This document shows, piece after piece, positions 13,372-23,421 of a stretch of 64,000 nt of DNA. The stretch covers positions 28,922,001-28,986,000 of the forward strand of contig NC_134025.1 of NCBI RefSeq assembly GCF_964204645.1. The letters run 5' to 3'. This DNA is from Tubulanus polymorphus (Eukaryota; Nemertea; Palaeonemertea; Tubulaniformes; Tubulanidae). The notes beneath the pieces were generated by a model. The model searched no databases. It saw only the letters and a list, made by a program, of their open reading frames with translations, and was not told where the DNA came from. Made by a program: the position numbers and the translations under genes. Position 1 is the first letter of the stretch; each line of letters starts with the position of its first letter.

Positions 13372-13749
13372 TTGTTTGTTTTTGCGAATAAGAATCTCTT
13401 ATTCGCTGAATTAATAAAATGGTTGAATATTTTCGAAGATTGTTTTATTTGTTTATTTCGTATCGGGAAACCTACTAGAATTGAAACGTATTTAAGGTCG
13501 AAGAGCATGAAAGGAAATTCACGGTGTTTAATGAATGGTATATCGCAGTCGGCTGTAGCATTATTTGTTGTTGCGAATAATAATCTCTTATTCGCTGAAT
13601 TAATAAAATGGTTGAATATTTTCAAAGATTGTTTTATTTGTTTATTTCGTATCGGGAAACCTACTAGAAGTGAAACGTATTTAAGGTCGAAGAGCATGAA
13701 AGGAAATTCACGGTGTTTAATGAATGGTATATCGCAGTCGGCTGTAGCT
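13372..13749 (+). repeat. 189-bp tandem duplication in the NEMF 3' flank, each copy with AATAAA
   Basis: Copies 13372-13560 and 13561-13749 differ at only a few positions. Each has AATAAA (13413-13418; 13602-13607) followed by a T/GT-rich stretch, so the poly(A) region of NEMF is duplicated. Copy 1 has a perfect 10-bp inverted repeat GCGAATAAGA/TCTTATTCGC with a 3-base loop; a base change weakens it in copy 2. Because 189 is a multiple of three and a unit lacks stops in one frame of each strand, 140-codon open frames appear on both strands; these are artefacts. Confidence 0.9.
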
Positions 13750-15587
13750 GCTGCCGCTTTAAGAGAGATTGAAGAAAAACCAAGCATCTCTTGAATGTCA
13801 CGTTGCCATGGTGACGGGAAAAAGATGCTTGAATAGATTAGTTCTCCGCGATGGCTGCTGTGTGTGAATGCTTCAGCGCTAGTTTAGAATCACGGCGAGA
13901 TTGGCTGGAAAATGAAAAAGAATTGGAAAATCGAAAAATTGTTTTAGAAATTCGCTTTTATTATGCTTTTTTTTACATACGATGCTTAAACAACATCTTT
14001 AATTAATAATAGTTTCACAGTGGTATTTTAAACACCATGTTTATGTATTTGATTAGCTACGTCACCAACTTAACAATTACCCTCGTGTAAAACATCTATA
14101 CGCACAAGACACAATATCGGTCTAGAATAACACGCGTTAAAAAATCTTCTTTACTATGTTACTTGTAATAATTACCCATGGCCTAACGACCTCAATTGCC
14201 TAATTATCTGCAGGTTACCTCTTAATGCGTTTACTACTCATAATCTATAATCAAATTTGAGACGACGAGCAAATCTGAGAGATCGAGACTAGATCGAATT
14301 TAGTCTGGAAATTCCAGAGAAGCTGTGACAAAAACCCGTTTGCTTATTAGCGCTCTTGTTTTCTTCTGGATATGTAAATCTCTCATTTAAATGCAATATT
14401 ATCTGAACAACCTTGAGCCTTGGAGGAACATACACTCCATTGCTAATGAAATATGCTTGAATAAATAGCGGAATCTGCCTAGAGAACTATTTCATATACC
14501 GTATATACTCTATACTTTATTGCACGACATGATTCCTCGTACGCGAAAAATAACGATCGAAGAATCTTTTTTTCAGAACTTAAAAACAACGCCCGACAAC
14601 GTTCATCCGCAAATCGGAGATAATTCAACAGTTTTCGACCGATTTTCTACAAAAGTTCGTCCGTTTCTGTCAGTATCGAATGTTACGACATTTTTCTTCC
14701 TCGGAATTTGTCGGTAACTGTCGAAATTATTGCCTGAAAGTCTGTTCTCTTTCGAACCGAGTCCGGCTGGCTGAACGTGTTTCCACGATTTCAATACATG
14801 TGTTTGTTTTAATTTAAGACTTCCACAAACGGCCTGTTGAGAGATATAATAGAACATTTTGGCCCGGGTACAATTTTGAAAAATTCGACGAGCGATTTTT
14901 GGGATTCATGCGAAACCTTACATGTTAAAAAGAATTCATGCATTTTCAAACCCATAGATTTTGTATATAATAACTCACCGTTTAGACGGCGAGATCAAAC
15001 ATGAATTTACAAAAATGAGATGCCGGGATTTGAAACATTCGGTAAATATATACATAGTTTTTTTTACAACAAACACATCGATCATAACATAATATGATAT
15101 ATACAGCTATTTGAATAAATTGTGATAGATGAACATTCACTTTATTTGAATATCAAAATAACTGCGTATATAAGAGAAGATTTTCATGTAAACTTAAACC
15201 GATAAACACCAAGCAAGGCCATTTATCTTTATTGCCCAGTAATAGAAATAAACGAATTATGAAATAATTCAATGATAAACCATGCTCCCAGGTAGATTTA
15301 TCACATTCGAGCGAATTTAGTACATCATCCAGAAGAGAGTTCAAGAAAGAAGAGAAAGAGAGAGAGAGGAGAGCAAGCAAAACTTTCAGATTTTCAAACC
15401 AAAAGTACATTCGATCCTTCCGATTTGACGATAGAATTAAACAAAATATGAGAATAAAGTAGATATACCAAATGAATGTCTTGCCATTAGTAGTAACGTC
15501 TGGCGTCCATCCGCGCATGCAACACGTTTATAGTCCAGATTCAACCCAAACCATTCAGAGGCAAGGCAAGCAAAGTTAGTAACATCA
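13750..15587. other. Intergenic space between NEMF and the TMEM196-like gene
   Basis: No gene supported. The right part is probably the 3' UTR of the minus-strand TMEM196-like gene; TTTATT at 15141-15146 reads AATAAA on the minus strand. A GA-rich stretch lies near 15352-15380. I see no repeat family. Confidence 0.55.
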
Positions 15588-16966
15588 TCATAAAATAGAG
15601 AAGCCATCTTTGGGTAATGGATTCGATACGATAACAACATCCTTCTCCCCTAATACCTGCACGTGAAACGTTCCGTCCCTCTTCTTAAACAGTTCCTTTT
15701 TAGCGGCTTTAGCCATTCTACAGCTAACTATTGTTGAAATGATACAATTAAGACATTCCGCACCCGTAGCTACCAGTGCCACCACTATTAGCATGTCGAG
15801 TTTTTCTTTCTGGAATGTGTGTCCGTCAGTCGTATGGTTGACCAAACCTAGCCGTAATAATTGTATACTGACCACTGCCGTAACCAGGGAAACGATAGAA
15901 AATGCCGTAAAACACAGAATCTGTAACAAAGAGAGAAAGAGGTTGAACAGTGATTCAGGGTTTTACCATTTCGCTGTCTTATTCATTGGACACTATACAT
16001 ACCACATATGCGGTCTTTCGTTTAGCTGAAAATACCCCCATAACTCCAGTTAAAATAAACTGAAAATACAATAGGACGTCATATTACACGTATATTCACT
16101 AATTGCACAAGGGATTTGCAACCTAGGTTAATTTAGCTGGATCGAATCTCTATGAACTGTATCTTGCGCCGGAGGATAGCAGCTAATAGATGCTATGCAC
16201 AATTGACATGTAAGTGAACCCATGTATGAAGAACTGAATTAAATTAAGCCAAGATTTGAACCATATACTCTTATGACATTTTCACAGTCTGAATGCAGTC
16301 CTATTAATAAGTTAATGAGGATGGAGCAACTGGCAAATTTACACGACCATTGATTCTCGGTGCACATATAATGATGGATAGCCAGGCATTCCATCAATGT
16401 TACCATGGTCAGGCGCTCTTTCATTGCTATGCAAAATTGCTCATCACGTCGAATGCAAATTTATAGATTAAATCGAGCATCTTCGATATATGGATACAAT
16501 TAATTCATGATTTGTAAATTTTCAAGAATTAAACAATGATTATCATTATTACAAATTTCGAAGCCGAGGATATTCTACATACACATTACCACATTTAAAC
16601 TACCTATCTTGTTTGATAATTATCAATATGATTATATATCGACTGGTATTGAAAGTACGTAAAGCTGTAAATCTGGGGGTTGTATTTTTTCAAATTCTAT
16701 CTACAATTATTTTTTGTGTGTTAAACATTTTCATAAACTTTTAAAAAAATGAAAGCTTTAGATATTACTCATATTTGTCAACTTACAAATCCACCACTCC
16801 ATATTGGGGATACTCTGTGTGCGAGCCAAACTTCAGCTTGTATGGATGCGCTCACACCGATACAAACACTCACAAAACCCAGTATCAGATGTACCACTGC
16901 GAAGGTTACGGTGGCAATAACGATGGCATACATCCTCTCACCACCTATCATTACAGTCATATGCAT
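15588..16966 (-). CDS. TMEM196-like four-pass membrane protein
   Basis: Three exons on the minus strand, 16966-16787, 16059-16003 and 15920-15588, give 189 residues. Four hydrophobic segments: YAIVIATVTFAVVHLILG, then FILTGVMGVFSA after the junction motif SPIWSGGF, then VILCFTAFSIVSLVTAVV, then MLIVVALVATGAECLNCI. The order WSG + short TM2 + cluster KRK + TM3, then after TM4 a basic tail (SCRMAKAAKKELFKKRDG), matches vertebrate TMEM196, which is related to the CD20/MS4A tetraspan shape. Its biochemical role is poorly known. The start is the first ATG after an in-frame TAA; an MHM start at 16960 is also possible. The tail carries no recognised motif. Confidence 0.65.
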
Positions 16967-17775
16967 TGCAAATTCCGTTTTTAGTCCCGTTTTATGAAGA
17001 TATTAACCAGTTATCTCTTATCCATCTGGTTGCCTGATAGTTTGAAATTGTTGAAATTGAATCAATTATATTATTGACAATTTATGGTTCACGTATGTAC
17101 GTGCATACGTACATAGATGTATATATGCGTCGTTCAATAAAGTCTGTTTTTGTCTCACAATAAATATCCACTCTAAAACATTTAGATGTACATCCTTATT
17201 CGAAAATAATCATAAACTCAGAAAACGGTTGTTATTGTACTGATCCTGATGATAGCGACGGCAAATGATGGTGACCAAGCGGTGGATCGTGGTACTATGT
17301 CGCCAAGCAGAAAGCAGTTCAACGCTGCAAATCGTCGCTATGTTTGCGGTGTACATCAGGCTTCTATCATCGTTTCGTATTGATCTGGTTTATTATTACG
17401 GTACCAGGCGCACAAGCAAATTTCCAATAACACTTCAATGTAAATACGGCAATATCTCTGCTATAAACTTACTCACATCGGCGAGAGATAAGTAGGCTTA
17501 GAATATTGGCACCGTGTGTGTTTTGCGAAAAAAATTAAACTTTGAGAAGCAAGAAATTGCATTAAATAAATGATATATCATGATATGAAATAAATGAATT
17601 AAATGGATGTCGATATATCTTTTTTCATAAAAGTAGACCATATCCATGACAACGAAAAGATGTCCAGTGACAAATATCGTATCACATAGCAACATCACCC
17701 GTTGTGCTTAAAATTGTTTTTCGTCACTGACATTGTCTTTGGTTCCTTTACGCGTTTCAACGAATTATTCATCGA
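16967..17775. other. Shared upstream region of two divergent genes
   Basis: About 0.8 kb between the TMEM196-like start (minus) and the HhH gene start (plus). I see no gene. It contains a near-palindromic run at about 17092-17118 (ACGTATGTACGTGCATACGTACAT). It presumably holds both promoters; no TATA box can be assigned with confidence. Confidence 0.5.
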
Positions 17776-19449
17776 ATGATGGAAAAGCTCGACTTGAATA
17801 CGTGTTCAGCGCGGCAATTGGCAGCAGTTTCGTGTATAGATGACGAGTTGGCACTTGCAATTATAAACCATCGCCGTAGACGTCGCAGATTTGACAATAT
17901 CCACCAACTATGGGGAGTTGAAAATATGACGAACCTAGAATTTCGAATTCTCCAGAGATGCGTTCAAGTAAAAGATTTGAAAAACCCAACTCAAGTAAGT
18001 GGTCCACCGAAACCAATCTATTTGGCACGACCAGTTCCTCCGGTGCCAGATAAACCAAAGAAAGCTTGGGGCGAAAGCCCGACGAAACAAACGCAGATTC
18101 AATCAAATAGGAGATCATCCAAAAAAACTACGAAATCTACTTCTGCCCGTCAAAGAAGTCCGGCATCTTCCGAAAAATCGAATAGGTCAAGAACTCGGTC
18201 GGTGTCGCCGAAACGCCCGGTTTCCGCAAAATCGGCAAAGAAAGCAAAAACCAAATCAAAGGCAAAAGAAGTTAGTTTTGCTGGGAAAACACAAAAATCC
18301 CCGAGAAAAACTGCTCTAAGTTCGACTAAACGGCCTTCTTCGTCAAATTCCACTCCAAGTCGTGCAACTGCAAGCAGTTCTTGGAAAGCGAAATACCGGT
18401 CAACAATGACACAGACTCCAACATTAAGGACTCAACTTACACAAACACCAGAAACTAATTACACCGACGACTACGACGAATCAACACTGATTACAGACCA
18501 GTCCAGAGATATAATTACCCCCGTAAATGAGTTTCTTAAACAGGTTTCTCCTTCATGCGGAATATCTTCATCGGGAAACCGACTTTTGATGACGTACAAA
18601 CTGAATCGACCGAAAACAAGTCAAACACTTCCTGTGTCTGGGGGACCAGCGTCTTCAGCTACAAGACCCGGCACGGCTCCGACACAGACGACCCACCAGC
18701 AGACCATTCCAGAAGAACCAGACAGTCTACCGAGTACTTCTAAACGATCACCTTCGAAAACACCAGATGGCAAAACGGCGAGTAAATCGCCATTGAATCA
18801 TGAAAATGTGAAAAAAGCCGTGGCAGCAAAGAGAGATGTTAAAAGTTCAATTCGTAGATGGTTGCAAGAAATCGATGAAATTGCAGAAGATACGAAAAAG
18901 GCAGGGGATAGAGTGACGTCTCCTCCGATGAGAGCATTTTCTGATCAGCTTCGTCCACAGCAATATATCAATATTTCAAAAGATGTTCGACGCAGATCGC
19001 CGACAAAACAAGACAAAACACGACCGAAGAGTCCAGAAAAAACACCGTCAAGACCAGTAACTCGTCAGAGCACGGCAGCAGCAGCGAGTAAAACACCAAC
19101 TCCCGCTGCAGAAACGCGCTTAAAATCTCCGAGAAAACCTCGTGCCCCAAAAACACCTAAAACACCAGAATCGCGACCACGCACGAAAACTACACCGCGG
19201 AATAGACGAGATGCGAAACCGATCGAGAAAGCGAAAGAGCAGAGAACAGCTTTTCAAACGAGCGCCTCGCGTGGACGACCCAATGCCACTGATACCCAGA
19301 GAAGAAAGCAAAGAAAAATAGCTGATAAAACGAAAAAGTCGGTTCAACCGAAAAAAGATGACGCTCCTACACTTGAAGCTGTTGGGCGCAAGGTTCGAAC
19401 TCCTGACTCTAAACAACCGGAGCGTGGAAACTATTGTTATATCATGTAA
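17776..19449 (+). CDS. Intronless protein: ComEA-type helix-hairpin-helix domain, basic S/TP-rich tail, C-terminal CaaX box
   Basis: Single 557-residue open frame, not recognised as a named family. Residues about 4-66 fit the ComEA/T2SK-type helix-hairpin-helix (KLDLNTCSARQLAAV, ALAIINHRRRRRRF, HQLWGVENMTNLEFRIL), normally a DNA-backbone-binding fold. The rest is predicted disorder, rich in Lys, Arg, Ser, Thr and Pro, with many proline-directed phosphosite-like motifs (SPKRP, SPRK, SPTK, SPEKTP, KTPKTP). The last four residues are CYIM, a good CaaX prenylation signal resembling the lamin end CSIM; no other Cys occurs between the HhH region and about residue 250. A membrane- or envelope-tethered chromatin or cytoskeleton factor is inferred only. 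An in-frame second ATG follows at once (MMEK). AATAAA at 19780-19785 would end the transcript. Confidence 0.8.
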   Translation: MMEKLDLNTCSARQLAAVSCIDDELALAIINHRRRRRRFDNIHQLWGVENMTNLEFRILQRCVQVKDLKNPTQVSGPPKPIYLARPVPPVPDKPKKAWGESPTKQTQIQSNRRSSKKTTKSTSARQRSPASSEKSNRSRTRSVSPKRPVSAKSAKKAKTKSKAKEVSFAGKTQKSPRKTALSSTKRPSSSNSTPSRATASSSWKAKYRSTMTQTPTLRTQLTQTPETNYTDDYDESTLITDQSRDIITPVNEFLKQVSPSCGISSSGNRLLMTYKLNRPKTSQTLPVSGGPASSATRPGTAPTQTTHQQTIPEEPDSLPSTSKRSPSKTPDGKTASKSPLNHENVKKAVAAKRDVKSSIRRWLQEIDEIAEDTKKAGDRVTSPPMRAFSDQLRPQQYINISKDVRRRSPTKQDKTRPKSPEKTPSRPVTRQSTAAAASKTPTPAAETRLKSPRKPRAPKTPKTPESRPRTKTTPRNRRDAKPIEKAKEQRTAFQTSASRGRPNATDTQRRKQRKIADKTKKSVQPKKDDAPTLEAVGRKVRTPDSKQPERGNYCYIM

Positions 19450-20268
19450 TTTTACACAGGTTCTTGCTAATTAAATGTATAGGTTATATGGTTTTCTGAT
19501 AAAAACCGAATGTAAAGTATAACTTTTTTGAGTATCTATGTAACGATAAGCGTAATAAGACGTCATGATATATAATTTTGCATTAGGTTTCAGACTTATT
19601 TACCTATCAGTTATTTGCAAGACCTATGGTTGAAAACACCGCCGCTGAATATCGCAGCAACCGGTACGAAAACCGAGTGATTCAGAAATGATAATGTAGA
19701 TCGAGTTAGATATATTCAAACCCTAAACCTATACTTGATTATGAATGCGTGCAGCTTATATGATAACATATCTGAAAAGAATAAACACCATTGGCTCTTT
19801 TCTCGCTAACTGTAGGAATCATGTCTTATGGTCGTTTCTTTAAGCACGCAGAGCTTACGAGCAAAAACTGCGTACGCCAACTCGGCGCAGAATTTTAGTC
19901 CACGCGCCAGCGAAAATATACTCAACAAAGGAGATGTGTGTCATTTGTAACATGAATGGTCATCGAAAAAACCTATCGGAGATGCATTTATGCGTTCACC
20001 TCGTCGATGCATGGTCGTGAATCAGCTGGACGGAGGGGTTAGTGAGTCATCCTAAGCGTTCCTTGTTATTCGCATCGTGTATATAAATTTGTCAAATAAA
20101 TAACCATAATTCACGAATTTAACAACAACAATAACAAAAAGTTTATTCAAACAAATATCACAGAACTGCTGTAAATAAAATTGAAAAATCGAACAATTGT
20201 AAACGGATAATTGAATATTTTCTAATTTATGAGTAGCATTAGTTTCATTTATCTCTGATCGAAGTGAA
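19450..20268. other. 3' flanks of two convergent genes
   Basis: No gene. Poly(A) signal candidates face each other: AATAAA at 19780-19785 for the plus-strand HhH gene and TTTATT at 20142-20147 (minus-strand AATAAA) for the CatSper-like gene. Confidence 0.6.
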
Positions 20269-22891
20269 CTAAACATCGTCAGGTGTCTGAAAAAAAGGTT
20301 GGATAAGAATAAGGTTTCAATACAGGGATGAATATGACAACAGATAATTGTGAGAATGCCCACCTCAGCGCAGAGATCAACGATAGCATCAAGATTGCAC
20401 TGCTGTCCATGATATAACTGTATGTTATACTCAAGAGCTGCAAGCGTCTGGAACAAATCACTTAGCAATTCCTTAGTCCTGAAGAAGATAAGATCAATAT
20501 ATTTCACGCAAAGAAATGACTATTGAAAAGATCAAGTTCAATGGTTATGAATAATGATTTAACTCGTCGAAAATGAACTAATTTCAACTCAGAGTTAACT
20601 CATAACTGGGTGCTGGACATTTTAATGGAACGTACTGAACAGATCCATATTTATAATAATGATCCATTGGCATTTTTACAGGTTTCACTTCTTCGCTATC
20701 TTCCGAACTCATTGTACTCCCTACAAATATACAGCACATTTCATTTTCATTAATAGTCTTTATCAGTTCAAATTCATCACGTGTTGCAGTGATTTTACCT
20801 GTAGAGGATGGAAAATATAAATCATCATCTTCTTCATCTTCTAAAGCGATTGTCTGTAAAATGATGGAAACGTTTTATTTGATTTGATTAACGCGGAAAA
20901 TTACGGAAAAGTGAATATGGAAAATGGTGGACAATAGATACGATATATACCATTTAATCCATTTCAACCTATGAACTTGAATTAAAACCCATGGACTTGA
21001 AACGAATGAGTTTAACTTACATTCATCTTCACTTTCTTCTTGGCTTCATTAGCTGCTTCTAGAGTTAGTTGAAAATTGTCCACTAATACGGCGACAAACA
21101 AACTGTTAAATCGAATAAAATATATAGCGCCTAATCATTGAACTCGAAGTTCATAGAAAAGTTAAAAAGATACGTACTTCAGAAAGATGAAATACTCCAT
21201 CACAATATACAACAGCAGAAAGAAAAACACATGCCAATAACCTGAAACAAAACATCATCGTTTATGAAATAATTTTTCTGGGATGTAGTTGAGAATTTGT
21301 ATATCTCGTGTACCTGGATCATTAGCTTCAATATCGCTGTAAATATAGAACCAATCGTCGAGAGTGAGTAATTGAAACAGAGTATAGGCAGCCGTGTACA
21401 GTGTACCGAATCTCTCCGGGTCCTTTTCAAAATACAATCCTCGACCAATCACAGCGAACATATCTGATTCATATAGAGTTAAACTACATTAACCATAAAA
21501 TCATTAACACTCTGTAGAATCTTATACTATCATCAAAAGGATACAAAGGAACAATAGAATTAGACCAACGATTGCTCCCATGGACTGCACTGACTGCAAA
21601 CAAGTCGTCATGATAACTTGAAGGTGGTTTAAAACTCTAGAAATAAAATCCATGCATTTTTAAATCACCAGCCAATCAGTTTACAGTTTACAGTTTACAG
21701 TTTATTTGACAAACTCAAGGTCTACAAATTAGACAATATGAGTGAAAAATAGAACATTAATCAACATTAATCAATAACCGAAACAAACAGGTCGTTTACC
21801 TTATCGTTCTCAATACTCGCAAAGCACGAATCGCTTTCACAAATCGGAAAATCTTTAGAACGCGAAAGATGGCCGCGCCGCTCATTTGGAAACCGACATT
21901 GGCGATTAGCATCGGCAAAAAGAAATCAGCCACGCTGAATGCCACGATCACGAAATCTAAAACAAAATATCTTTATGAAACATCCGAGTTTCAGTGAGAA
22001 ATTAATCATCACAATCACAGAAAAGAATTCATGTGATGTTCGCCTCTCAGCTTTAACCACGGGTTCAACCTTCCAACAGGTGTCACCAGGATTCAATACA
22101 TACCTAACAAATTCCACCCTTCTTTGAAATAAAACTTTCTGAAGACAAAGATTTTCATGGCACATTCCGTAACATATATTCCAAGAAATACGTTATCAGA
22201 GGCACTAATGTACCATCCTGAAAATAGAGAATAGACCTAATCAGGACTCTACGTTCAACTGTCGCAATCAAGGATTCTGTCTGTCTGTGATTTTATCAAA
22301 GGAACTTGATAAATTTCGGAGCCTAAGGATAATGATACGCATAGCGGAATAGCTGATAGACAGGGGTGTTCATTTAAATACAATCACGAGCAACATTGTT
22401 TTATTAACAATTAACTAAATCTTACCCATTCTAACTTGTATCTCTTCCCAAGTTTGCGCGACGAGTATTATAGTATTCAATAAGATGACCAGCAATATAA
22501 ATAGTGAATACATTTTTGAATCCACGTATCTGTATAATAAATGGTGGACTGGTCCAGTTTTGTCAAATAATTTATTCTTCACTCGTTCTTTGTTGATTTC
22601 TTTAGGTTTCGCCGAAGTTTTCCCGTCTAAATGATCGTCGTTCAACGCGGTATTCGCTTCTTCTTCTTCTACTTCTTCATGTTTTTCTTTTTTCAATTTT
22701 TCGAGGAAATCCGACGGCACTAACGGTAATTGTTGTGCGGTTAAACCGATTTTGCCGGAATTTCCCACCGATCTGTAACTGAAACTACTGTGTCGACGTC
22801 TTCGAGGGCGACGGGATTGGAAATATTTGTCATGATCCTGAGCGAGCATTCGATGTTTCAGTTCCAAATCTTCGACTTCCTCGGCCGCCAT
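20269..22891 (-). CDS. CATSPER1: CatSper1-like sperm cation channel subunit
   Basis: Eleven exons on the minus strand, 477 residues: 22891-22426, 22217-22104, 21956-21800, 21636-21545, 21463-21314, 21241-21178, 21102-21021, 20853-20799, 20720-20600, 20478-20364, 20286-20269. One six-TM voltage-gated channel repeat; four different CatSper subunits form the pH- and voltage-gated Ca2+ channel of the sperm flagellum. S4 has eight basic residues at every third position (R225, K228, R231, K234, R237, R240, R243, R246). The pore motif is T-L-D-D-W (310-314), with Asp expected for a Ca2+ filter. S6 ends FIFLNLFVAVLVDNFQ, and the C-terminal helix LLSDLFQTLAALE resembles CATSPER1. The N terminus is about 155 residues, Arg-rich (RRPRRRR), without the mammalian His-rich tract. 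The donor of exon 9 (GTTAAC, 20599) is weak. CATSPER3 is the alternative. Confidence 0.8.
21677..21705 (+). repeat. Short (CAGTTTA)n tandem repeat
   Basis: Four successive CAGTTTA units in a CatSper intron; simple sequence. Confidence 0.8.
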
Positions 22892-23421
22892 CTCGTCACC
22901 TCAAAAATAAATTATGATGAAAATGATTTTTTAGGCAATTAACTTTTCAACATAAGTAGCGGGAGGTCTAACTTTATACGAAATCTTACAAAAAGATGCT
23001 TTTTATTCAGAAAGTATCAGAAAAACTAGCCGTTACAAAAATTAATTGTCAAACGCATTACGCCGTACAGTGCTGCCACCTTGTGGCCAATCTAAACTCG
23101 AGTATACAATGCCATACTACGGCGAAACTACAAGAAAATCGCCATCACTTTTCAGTTCCTTTCGTCTGAATTAATTATAGATTAATGGTGGAATTAGTAA
23201 GAACGATATTAAACGCTTACCGGTGGATAAATTCGGGTTTAAATTCAGCGCTTTTTGACGTTTCATTTACTTCCGGGTTCTCGATGCGGAAGTCACAACT
23301 GCGCATGCGTAAGTCTTCTCATTTCATTGAGAATTTCTACCTAAAAATAGGAATTTCTCGGCCCCAAACTCGTATTTCTGACTGACAATCACCTGATTCT
23401 GAAGAACGGAATAATTTAGAA
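22892..23421. promoter_or_regulatory. Head-to-head promoter region of the CatSper-like and alpha-SNAP genes
   Basis: The two divergent start codons are 530 bp apart, so both promoters and 5' UTRs must lie here unless there are distant non-coding exons. The sequence is AT-rich with no convincing TATA box. A sperm-specific and a housekeeping gene would share this interval. Confidence 0.55.

Noticed and set aside
13365-13794. 140-codon open frames on both strands
   Set aside because: Both are produced by the 189-bp tandem duplication. They have no family resemblance and overlap poly(A) signals.
19385-19405. GGTTCGAACTCC, like a tRNA T-arm/B box
   Set aside because: It lies inside the HhH/CaaX coding frame and no cloverleaf can be built around it.
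20052-20507. 151-codon minus-strand frame near the CatSper end as an independent gene
   Set aside because: It contains the last two CatSper exons plus read-through of an intron (20363-20287). The spliced form ends AETPDDV as expected for the C terminus.
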